From positions 1 through 10,964 of the forward strand of contig JAEDML010000022.1 of NCBI GenBank assembly GCA_016303035.1: a DNA stretch of 10,964 nt. The letters run 5' to 3'. The notes below the pieces were generated by a model. That model did not search any database, was not told where the DNA came from, and was given only the letters and a program-made list of their open reading frames with translations. Position 1 is the first letter of the stretch; each line of letters opens with the position of its first letter. This document shows, in pieces, positions 1 through 4,770 of this stretch. This stretch comes from Clostridiaceae bacterium (GTDB lineage: Bacteria; Bacillota; Clostridia; Oscillospirales; Acutalibacteraceae). A program made the position numbers and the translations under genes.

Positions 1-44
1 CCGACCCTTGCAAAGGTAAGAAACAAATCCAACAATATAGGCAT
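1..44 (-). CDS. N-terminal start of a hydrophobic membrane protein, possibly ChrA-type transporter (partial)
   Basis: Reading leftward from an ATG at 42-44, the first 14 codons give M-P-I-L-L-D-L-F-L-T-F-A-R-V before the window ends. A GGGGG ribosome binding site lies at 51-55, six bases upstream, and a good promoter (72-99) precedes it. The pattern of a short start followed by LLDLFLTFxxxG resembles the N-terminus of short-chain chromate transporter (ChrA family) proteins as I remember them, but 14 residues cannot prove this. An alternative ATG at 55-57 in another frame gives a less membrane-like peptide and no ribosome binding site at proper spacing. A gene start here is fairly likely; the family is a guess. 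Confidence 0.45.
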   Translation of the reverse strand, partial: MPILLDLFLTFARV

Positions 45-71
45 TCTTATCCCCCATATCTAAACTTTTAC

Positions 72-99
72 AGTATATATTTATACCATATTTTTTCAA
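72..99 (-). promoter_or_regulatory. Sigma-A-type promoter for the left-edge gene
   Basis: On the minus strand, TTGAAA (94-99) and TATACT (72-77) are separated by 16 bases; each differs from consensus at one position. The predicted transcript start near 65 lies about 20 bases before the proposed ATG at 44. The spacing to the ribosome binding site at 51-55 is sensible. Confidence 0.6.
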
Positions 100-105
100 A
101 TATGT

Positions 106-138
106 AAATAAGGGAGCGATATATTCGCTCCCTTATTT
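106..138. terminator. Perfect 14-bp inverted repeat (bidirectional terminator-like hairpin)
   Basis: AAATAAGGGAGCGA at 106-119 is exactly complementary to 125-138, with the five-base loop TATAT. The stem is strong. The tails are only moderately T-rich, the stem itself ending in TTATTT on either strand. It lies between the esterase terminator (191-224) and the promoter at 72-99. It could be a back-up terminator that stops esterase read-through from entering the left-edge gene, or the terminator of a plus-strand gene ending to the left. A DNA operator role is also possible because it abuts the -35 box of the left-edge promoter. Confidence 0.6.
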
Positions 139-190
139 AGAAAAATCAAAGCAAGGGTAATTGATTTCTGTCTTTTTTTATGATAATATA

Positions 191-224
191 ATAAAAAAGC
201 GTCACCCTGAATACGGGATGACGC
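191..224 (-). terminator. Intrinsic terminator of the esterase gene
   Basis: In minus-strand RNA, a nine-pair stem forms between 216-224 and 199-207, with one G-U pair. It is followed at once by T6 and then ATTATA (198 down to about 187). The same stem on the plus strand would contain a C-A mismatch and lacks a T run, so its orientation is minus. It begins about 20 bases past the esterase stop codon. Confidence 0.85.
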
Positions 225-243
225 AAGTAATAAGATTTTTAAA

Positions 244-1074
244 TTACAAAGCAAGAGAAAGCCATTTTGCCGCCTCATCTATCCAGGAAGCGCAAAGGCC
301 GTTTTTCTCATCTATATTATCACAGGTTGTATGATCTGCGGTCGAAAGGCCATGTCCTCCGTAGGGGAATACATGAAGTGAAAAATCAATTCCGTATTTT
401 GCAAGGCTTTGAGCATACAAAAGGCTGTTAATTACCGGTACTGCGCCGTCATCAGCCGCATGCCAGATATATGCCGGTGGGGTATTTTCACTTACGGTTT
501 TTTCACAGCTGAAGCGTTCACCCTCTTCGGCGGTCAACGGATAATGGCCGACAAGCGCCTCAAAGCTTCCTTCATGCGCTATACCCTTGTCAGGTGAGAT
601 AACCGGATAACAAAGCACCGACGCATTCACCCGTTTGCTTTCGGGAAATACCTTTCTAACCTCGTCGCAGTTATAGCAGTTGGAATAATGCGCCGCAAGA
701 TGGCCGCCTGCCGAAAATCCGGCTATGGCAACTTTCTCGGTATCGCAGTTCCATTCACGGCTGTTGGCATAGATCATCTCCATAGCGGCGGCAACCTCGC
801 GCAGCTGCGTCGGGAATCTGTAATCCTTAACCGAGTATGTAATAATAAACGCATTATAACCGTAAGCTAAAAATTTGAGGGCTATCGGCTCCGCTTCCCT
901 TTCACTGCAAAAGCAATAACCGCCGCCGGGGCAAATCAGTATACAGGGACGTCTGTCGTCAGAGCGGTTAATTTCCGCCATATTATACGGAAGATAACAT
1001 TCAAGCACCGGGTCGGCGCCGTTATCACCTAAAAACGGATAAATTTCTTTTAAGTGTAATTTTTTATATACCAT
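244..1074 (-). CDS. Alpha/beta-hydrolase, acetyl-esterase/lipase-like (BD-FAE/Axe type)
   Basis: This 276-residue protein has the hallmarks of a serine esterase of the alpha/beta-hydrolase fold. An oxyanion-hole segment PGGGY is at 49-53. The nucleophile elbow GFSAGGH at 119-125 gives catalytic Ser121. HAADDGAVP at 205-213 probably supplies Asp209, and GGHG around His241 completes the triad. There is no signal peptide or membrane segment, so it should act in the cytosol. Proteins of this type commonly remove acetyl or other short acyl groups from sugars or oligosaccharides imported by gut anaerobes; the actual substrate cannot be read from sequence. The ATG is set by AGGAG at 1084-1088, nine bases upstream. 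The gene stands alone, with its own promoter (1100-1128) and terminator (191-224), divergent from birA. The protein is fairly cysteine-rich, with CFC at 54-56. Family assignment is firm; substrate is unknown. Confidence 0.88.
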   Translation of the reverse strand: MVYKKLHLKEIYPFLGDNGADPVLECYLPYNMAEINRSDDRRPCILICPGGGYCFCSEREAEPIALKFLAYGYNAFIITYSVKDYRFPTQLREVAAAMEMIYANSREWNCDTEKVAIAGFSAGGHLAAHYSNCYNCDEVRKVFPESKRVNASVLCYPVISPDKGIAHEGSFEALVGHYPLTAEEGERFSCEKTVSENTPPAYIWHAADDGAVPVINSLLYAQSLAKYGIDFSLHVFPYGGHGLSTADHTTCDNIDEKNGLCASWIDEAAKWLSLAL

Positions 1075-1076
1075 TG

Positions 1077-1104
1077 TTCACAGCTCCTAATTTTTTTATA
1101 TATT
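1077..1104 (+). promoter_or_regulatory. Candidate promoter for birA
   Basis: TTCACA (1077-1082) and TATATT (1099-1104) are 16 bases apart, each one base from consensus. The -10 overlaps the -10 of the esterase promoter on the other strand, so the two promoters would compete. This is weaker evidence than for the esterase promoter, but it is the best plus-strand match in the 70-base gap. Confidence 0.35.
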
Positions 1105-1128
1105 ATCACCTTATATTTAAAATGTCAA
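1100..1128 (-). promoter_or_regulatory. Sigma-A promoter of the esterase gene
   Basis: On the minus strand, a perfect TTGACA (1123-1128) and TAATAT (1100-1105) are separated by exactly 17 bases. The start point would be near 1093, just ahead of the AGGAG at 1084-1088, so the leader is very short. Confidence 0.8.
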
Positions 1129-1144
1129 TCAGCGAGGTAAAAAT

Positions 1145-2113
1145 ATGTCTTTAAAGGAAGATGTTGCAGAATTTCTTGAAAGCAATCGGGACAGTTTTTT
1201 TTCCGGTGAAGAGATTGCCGAAAAATTAGGTGTCAGCCGCGCCGCCGTTTGGAAGGCGGTAAAGTCGCTGCGTCTTTCGGGCTGTGAAGTTGAAGCCGTT
1301 ACCAACAAGGGCTACCGCATAAAAGAGCCGATCGATATAATAACAAAATCCGGTGTTGAAAAATATCTAAAAACCGATAATAACATATATCTTAATGTAA
1401 TACCGACGGTCACCTCAACTAACACAGTACTGCGCGAAAAGGCAAAGCAAGGTGCGCCCGAAAACACGGTAGTTGTCGCTTCCGCCCAAACAGACGGACG
1501 CGGGCGGTTCGGAAGGCGCTTTGTCTCCCCCGAAGGCAACGGTATTTATATGAGCATACTGCTCCGCCCCGATATGAAAGCGGAACAGGCGGCGCTGATA
1601 ACCACCGCCGCCGCAGTCGCCGTATGCGAAGCGGCGGAGAATTTAAGCGGAAGAAGTTGCGGCATAAAATGGGTAAACGATGTGCTTGCAGACGGCAAAA
1701 AAATATGCGGAATACTTACCGAAGCCTCGGTAAATGTGGAAAGCGGAACGCTTGACTATGCGATACTCGGCATAGGCGTCAATGTTTATACACCTAAAAA
1801 CGGTTTTGAAGAAGAAATAAAGGACATAGCAGGCTCCGTCTTCAAAGAAAAAGGCAAAGATTTAAAAAACAAACTTACGGCAGAAATTATAAATCGCTTT
1901 TCGGAATACTACCTAAACATCTGCCAAAAAACATATTTGGATTCATACCGCCGGCACTGCGTGGTTTTCGGTAAAAGAATAACGGTTATATCTCAGAATA
2001 GAACCGAAAGCGCGCTGGCCTTAGGCGTGGATAATGACTGCCGTCTGCTTGTGCGGTATGACGACGGTCGGGAGGAATATCTTTCCTCCGGTGAAATAAG
2101 CACAAAGCTGTAA
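1145..2113 (+). CDS. birA: Bifunctional biotin-protein ligase / biotin operon repressor BirA
   Basis: BirA joins biotin to ATP, forming biotinyl-5'-AMP, and transfers biotin to a lysine of biotin carboxyl carrier domains such as acetyl-CoA or oxaloacetate/pyruvate carboxylase subunits. The 322 residues match the two-domain (group II) type. An N-terminal winged helix (about 1-60) contains SGEEIAEKLGVSRAAVWKAV at 20-39. The ligase core carries the biotinyl-AMP loop GRGRFGR (118-124), KWVND with the active-site lysine (Lys175), GILTE (189-193) and GIGVN (209-213). A small C-terminal SH3-like domain ends the protein. The HTH suggests it also represses biotin genes, none of which are in this window. 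The ATG follows GAGG at 1134-1137. The flavin reductase-rubredoxin gene starts 17 bases downstream and is probably cotranscribed, with no obvious functional link. Confidence 0.95.
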   Translation: MSLKEDVAEFLESNRDSFFSGEEIAEKLGVSRAAVWKAVKSLRLSGCEVEAVTNKGYRIKEPIDIITKSGVEKYLKTDNNIYLNVIPTVTSTNTVLREKAKQGAPENTVVVASAQTDGRGRFGRRFVSPEGNGIYMSILLRPDMKAEQAALITTAAAVAVCEAAENLSGRSCGIKWVNDVLADGKKICGILTEASVNVESGTLDYAILGIGVNVYTPKNGFEEEIKDIAGSVFKEKGKDLKNKLTAEIINRFSEYYLNICQKTYLDSYRRHCVVFGKRITVISQNRTESALALGVDNDCRLLVRYDDGREEYLSSGEISTKL

Positions 2114-2130
2114 ATTTATGGAGGGACATT

Positions 2131-2742
2131 ATGGAATCAACAATAAAACAGGAAGCATTTTTCAATTTAAGCTACGGGGTATATACCCTTACCGCGAACT
2201 ACGGCGGAAAGGATAACGGCTGTATAATCAACACCGTTATGCAGGTGACCGACACGCCTAAGCGTATAATGATAGCCGTAAACAAGGATAACTACACTAA
2301 CGATATGATTTTAAAATCCAAAAAATTCAATATATCGGTTTTATCCGACAAGGCTGAGTTTTCGCTTGTGGAGCGCTTCGGATTTTCAAGCGGACGCGAT
2401 ACGGATAAATTCAAAGATTTTGCCGATTATGAACGCTCCAAAAACGGGCTTCTTTACATTACCAAAGGAACAAACGCCTTTATTTCGGCAGATGTAAAAA
2501 GCATTACCGACTGCGGAACACATACCGTATTTTTAGGCGATGTAACCGAAGCCGGCATTATTTCAGACTCGCCTGCACTTACCTATCAGGCATACCGAGA
2601 TAATTTAAAACCGAAGCCCGCAAAAAAGAAAGGCTTTGTATGCAAAATTTGCGGATATGTATATGAGGGCGATACCCTGCCAGAGGATTATATATGCCCC
2701 TTATGCAAGCATCCTGCTTCAGACTTTGAGCCTATTGAATAA
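2131..2742 (+). CDS. Flavin reductase-rubredoxin fusion (Hrb-like high-molecular-weight rubredoxin)
   Basis: Residues about 5-155 form an FMN-binding flavin-reductase-like domain (NGCIINTVMQV and AVNKDNYT are typical of the split-barrel fold). After a lysine/proline linker (PKPAKKK), residues 169-203 are a compact rubredoxin with iron ligands Cys171, Cys174, Cys189 and Cys192. The same architecture is known as Hrb in acetogens such as Moorella, where it passes electrons from NAD(P)H to a flavo-diiron NO/O2 reductase; no such reductase is in this window. The gap of only 14 residues between the Cys pairs is the short, rubrerythrin-like form rather than the free-rubredoxin form. It lies in the cytosol. 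The start is fixed by GGAGGG at 2120-2125, 17 bases after birA. A role in oxygen or nitric oxide defence is inferred from architecture and from the convergent perR operon. A ferric or flavin reductase role is an alternative. Confidence 0.85.
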   Translation: MESTIKQEAFFNLSYGVYTLTANYGGKDNGCIINTVMQVTDTPKRIMIAVNKDNYTNDMILKSKKFNISVLSDKAEFSLVERFGFSSGRDTDKFKDFADYERSKNGLLYITKGTNAFISADVKSITDCGTHTVFLGDVTEAGIISDSPALTYQAYRDNLKPKPAKKKGFVCKICGYVYEGDTLPEDYICPLCKHPASDFEPIE

Positions 2743-2756
2743 AAATGCAAAAGAAA

Positions 2757-2778
2757 TGCCGTCGCTTTCGCGACGGCA
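2757..2778. terminator. Shared bidirectional terminator between the flavin reductase-rubredoxin and rubredoxin genes
   Basis: A nine-pair GC-rich stem (2757-2765 with 2770-2778) closes a four-base loop. On the minus strand the loop reads GAAA, a stable GNRA tetraloop, and the tail is rich in T (TTTCTTTTGCATTTTT), so it should end the perR operon efficiently. The plus-strand tail CTTAATTTTG is weaker but usable. Stop codons flank it on both sides (2742 plus, 2791 minus). Confidence 0.85.
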
Positions 2779-2790
2779 CTTAATTTTGTA

Positions 2791-2946
2791 TTATTCTGCT
2801 TCGAACATATCTTTTGAAAGTCCGCAAACCGGGCAAACCCAATCCTCGGGAACTTCCTCCCAAGGGGTTCCGGGAGCAATACCGTTATCCGGATCGCCTA
2901 CTTCGGGATCGTATTCGTAGCCGCAGGGACATACATACTTCTGCAT
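2791..2946 (-). CDS. Rubredoxin with atypical CxC first iron-binding pair
   Basis: This 51-residue protein is a classic small electron carrier with one Fe(S-Cys)4 centre. It reads YVCPCGYEYDP at the start, then GDPDNG, PGTPWEEVPEDW and CPVCG, all typical of free rubredoxins. The ligands would be Cys6, Cys8, Cys38 and Cys41. The oddity is that the first pair is C-P-C-G instead of the usual C-x-x-C-G; one residue is missing while the rest is highly conserved. The ATG (2944-2946) follows AAGGTG at 2954-2959. It lies 25 bases after the reverse rubrerythrin gene and just before a terminator, so it is the last gene of perR-rbr-rd. In clostridia such rubredoxins carry electrons from NADH:rubredoxin oxidoreductase to rubrerythrins and flavo-diiron proteins, which fits its place here. 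Confidence 0.92.
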   Translation of the reverse strand: MQKYVCPCGYEYDPEVGDPDNGIAPGTPWEEVPEDWVCPVCGLSKDMFEAE

Positions 2947-2971
2947 TTAAATTCACCTTACTTATAATTTA

Positions 2972-3514
2972 TTATTTGAAATATCTGCCGAGCAGACCCT
3001 CAAATGCTTTACCGTGGCGAGCTTCATCGCGTGCCATTTCGTGTACTGTATCATGAATTGCGTCAAGACCGAGCTCCTTTGCAAGCTTAGCAAGCTCAAA
3101 CTTGCCCATTGTAGCGCCGTTTTCAGCGTCTACACGCATTTCAAGATTCTTTTTAGTACTGTCGGTTACAACCTCGCCGAGCAATTCAGCGAACTTAGCG
3201 GCATGCTCAGCCTCTTCGTAAGCGGCCTTTTCCCAATAAAGACCGATTTCAGGATAACCCTCTCTATGAGCAACGCGTGCCATTGCAAGATACATACCGA
3301 CTTCTGAGCATTCACCGTTGAAGTTCTCGCGAAGACCGGAAATAATTCTCTCATCAACGCCCTTAGCTATACCGACAACATGCTCTGCAGCCCACTCGCG
3401 CTTACCTTCCTGCTCCTTAAATTTAGAAGCCGGAGCATGGCAAATGGGGCACTCTGCCGGGGGCTCGGTTCCCTCATAAACATAACCGCAAACAAGACAT
3501 ACATACTTTTTCAT
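2972..3514 (-). CDS. Reverse rubrerythrin (N-terminal rubredoxin, C-terminal diiron ferritin-like domain)
   Basis: This 180-residue protein reduces H2O2 (and O2) to water with electrons from NADH via rubredoxin, as shown for reverse rubrerythrins of Clostridium acetobutylicum. The rubredoxin domain comes first (Cys6, Cys9, Cys22, Cys25), the opposite of classical rubrerythrin. The four-helix diiron domain follows, with candidate ligands Glu68 or Glu71, E101-x-x-H104, Glu131 and E164-x-x-H167. The ATG at 3512-3514 is chosen because GGAGG (3523-3527) lies eight bases before it. An in-frame TTG at 3527-3529 overlaps that ribosome binding site and is rejected. The gene sits 25 bases after perR and 25 bases before the rubredoxin, so all three should be on one peroxide-controlled mRNA. 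It acts in the cytosol. All metal ligands appear present, so it should be active. Confidence 0.95.
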   Translation of the reverse strand: MKKYVCLVCGYVYEGTEPPAECPICHAPASKFKEQEGKREWAAEHVVGIAKGVDERIISGLRENFNGECSEVGMYLAMARVAHREGYPEIGLYWEKAAYEEAEHAAKFAELLGEVVTDSTKKNLEMRVDAENGATMGKFELAKLAKELGLDAIHDTVHEMARDEARHGKAFEGLLGRYFK

Positions 3515-3539
3515 AATAAATTCCTCCAAAATTTTTAAT

Positions 3540-3932
3540 TTATAAATTATCAGATATTTCCCTCTGATTACAGGCTTTGCAAATACCGTCAGCTATATAC
3601 ATAACGGTTTCGGGTACGAAAGAATTTTTCTTAGCCGTTTCTGTTATACAATCATTCTCAATTTGCACATCGGTGATTTTTCCGCACTTTTTGCAATGCA
3701 TATGCAAATGCGGAGTATTATCTCCGTCAAAATGCTCAACCCCGTCGCCTACCGAAAGACTTAAAATCTCCCCCGAATTTCTTAAATCGGCAAGATTGCG
3801 GTAAACGGTACCAAGGCTGATATTAGGAATTAAAACGCGCACCCTTTCATAAATCTCGGCAGCGGTGGGGTGAATATCGGTCGAACGAAGAACCTCTAAA
3901 ACTGCCGAGCGCTGTCTTGAATAGTTTTTCAT
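3540..3932 (-). CDS. perR: Peroxide-sensing Fur-family repressor PerR
   Basis: This 130-residue Fur-family regulator has a winged helix (about 1-70) and a metal-binding dimerisation domain. The structural zinc site is Cys80/Cys83 and Cys118/Cys121. The regulatory metal ligands of Bacillus subtilis PerR (His37, Asp85, His91, His93, Asp104) map by simple spacing onto His21, Asp69, His75, His77 and Asp88. Asp rather than Glu at the last position favours PerR over Fur. With Fe(II) bound, PerR represses; peroxide oxidises the ligand histidines and releases it from DNA. The N-terminus is about 16 residues shorter than in Bacillus, common in clostridia. The ATG at 3930-3932 follows AGGTG (3938-3942). 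It is the first gene of an operon with reverse rubrerythrin and rubredoxin, and a PerR-box-like site at 3947-3961 implies autoregulation. A Fur-like iron role is less likely but not excluded. Confidence 0.9.
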   Translation of the reverse strand: MKNYSRQRSAVLEVLRSTDIHPTAAEIYERVRVLIPNISLGTVYRNLADLRNSGEILSLSVGDGVEHFDGDNTPHLHMHCKKCGKITDVQIENDCITETAKKNSFVPETVMYIADGICKACNQREISDNL

Positions 3933-3946
3933 AAAAACACCTAAAT

Positions 3947-3961
3947 CAATAATGATTACTA
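3947..3961 (-). promoter_or_regulatory. Candidate PerR box over the perR transcription start
   Basis: On the minus strand the 15-mer TAGTAATCATTATTG is centred on base 3954 and matches the PerR box TTATAATnATTATAA at 10 of 14 defined positions, including the whole core TAATnATTA. It lies just downstream of the -10 box, spanning the predicted start point, where a bound repressor would block transcription of perR-rbr-rd. A perfect TTATAAT half-box also coincides with the -10 element. Confidence 0.6.
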
Positions 3962-3965
3962 TTTT

Positions 3966-3993
3966 ATTATAATACCTTTTATAGATTTGTCAA
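3966..3993 (-). promoter_or_regulatory. Sigma-A promoter of the perR-rbr-rd operon
   Basis: Both elements are perfect consensus on the minus strand: TTGACA (3988-3993) and TATAAT (3966-3971), 16 bases apart. The start point near 3959 falls inside the PerR-like box. Such a strong promoter suits an operon held off by a repressor and released under oxidative stress. Confidence 0.85.
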
Positions 3994-4011
3994 GTCTTTT
4001 TTTGAAATTGC

Positions 4012-4040
4012 TTGACATTTTTTTCACAAGACATTATTAT
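4012..4040 (+). promoter_or_regulatory. Sigma-A promoter of rex
   Basis: TTGACA (4012-4017, perfect) and TATTAT (4035-4040, one mismatch) are 17 bases apart. A perfect TATAAT at 4040-4045 is too far from this -35. Transcription would start near 4047, giving a leader of about 30 bases. The -35 boxes of rex and perR are only 18 bases apart, back to back. I do not see a full Rex operator; TTGATAA at 4045-4051 resembles one half-site only. Confidence 0.75.
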
Positions 4041-4076
4041 ATAATTGATAATATTAAATTAAAAGCAGGTATGATT

Positions 4077-4706
4077 ATGGGCAATAGTACTATATCAAAT
4101 TCCGTTATTAAACGCCTTCCGCGATATTACAGATTTTTAGGGGATTTAAAAGAATCGGGCGTTACGCGAATTTCATCGCGTGAGCTTTCCGAAAGGATGG
4201 GACTTACCGCAAGTCAGATAAGGCAGGATCTCAATTGCTTCGGCGGCTTCGGTCAACAGGGCTATGGATATAATGTAGACATTCTTCAATCCGAAATAGG
4301 CCGCATTTTAGGTCTTAATAAGCCAAAAACCGCAATCCTCATAGGAATCGGAAATTTAGGCCGCGCCGTGGCTTTACATATAGATTTTGAGACAAAAGGC
4401 TTTCACCTTGTCGGACTTTTTGACAGCAAAGAATCACTTGTGGGGCAGGTAGTGCGTAATTTGCCTATAAGAAGCACCTCGTCAATCGATGAATTCTGCC
4501 GCGAAAACTGCCCCGACGCCGCTATACTGTGTATCCCGAAAGAAGCTGCCAAGGGGATCGCCGACCAGCTTTACAAGCTCGGCGTGCGCGGCTTTTGGAA
4601 TTTCAGCCATTATGACCTTGCGCTTAAATATCCTGATGTAAAGGTTGAAAATGTACATTTCGGCGACAGTCTTATGACGCTTTCATACAGACTCAGCAAC
4701 GATTAA
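4077..4706 (+). CDS. rex: Redox-sensing transcriptional repressor Rex
   Basis: Rex senses the NADH/NAD+ ratio: it binds DNA when NADH is low and leaves it when NADH rises, and it controls fermentation and reductive-energy genes in Gram-positive bacteria. The 209 residues show the N-terminal winged helix (about 1-78; IKRLPRYYRFL at 11-21, SSRELSERMG at 33-42, SQIRQDLNCFGGFG at 46-59), then a Rossmann domain with GIGNLGR at 90-96, and the C-terminal swapped helix ending YRLSND. All parts are present and the length is normal. The ATG at 4077 is chosen because AGGT (4067-4070) lies six bases upstream. An in-frame ATG at 4071 has no spacing, and an upstream TTG reading would run through the promoter. 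It is a single gene ended by the terminator at 4727-4762. Confidence 0.96.
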   Translation: MGNSTISNSVIKRLPRYYRFLGDLKESGVTRISSRELSERMGLTASQIRQDLNCFGGFGQQGYGYNVDILQSEIGRILGLNKPKTAILIGIGNLGRAVALHIDFETKGFHLVGLFDSKESLVGQVVRNLPIRSTSSIDEFCRENCPDAAILCIPKEAAKGIADQLYKLGVRGFWNFSHYDLALKYPDVKVENVHFGDSLMTLSYRLSND

Positions 4707-4726
4707 AATTTTAATTTCTTATACTT

Positions 4727-4762
4727 AAAGCTCGGCATTCATAAAGGAATACCGAGCTTTTT
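4727..4762. terminator. Bidirectional terminator between rex and clpC
   Basis: A stem of nine pairs (4727-4735 with 4752-4760), plus four more (4737-4740 with 4747-4750) across one C-A position, closes a six-base loop. The plus-strand tail is TTTTT at 4758-4762, which ends rex. In minus-strand RNA the odd position becomes a G-U pair, so the hairpin is even more continuous, and it lies just past the clpC stop at 4771. The minus tail TTTAAGTAT is less ideal. Confidence 0.85.
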
Positions 4763-4770
4763 ATGCGCTT

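Noticed and set aside
1..63. End of a plus-strand gene (20 open codons, TAA at 61-63), with 106-138 as its terminator
   Set aside because: Not excluded, but the minus strand has a promoter, ribosome binding site and membrane-protein-like start in the same place, which is the better explanation.
3515..3529. Five extra residues at the start of reverse rubrerythrin from a TTG
   Set aside because: That start overlaps the GGAGG at 3523-3527, which itself is well placed for the ATG at 3514.
4045..4062. Rex operator in the rex promoter
   Set aside because: Only one half (TTGATAA) resembles TTGTTAA; the second half does not fit, so autoregulation cannot be claimed.
3987..4076. Longer N-terminus for Rex starting at a TTG near 3987
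   Set aside because: It would run through the rex -35/-10 region and lacks a ribosome binding site; ATG at 4077 gives the normal Rex length and has AGGT at correct spacing.
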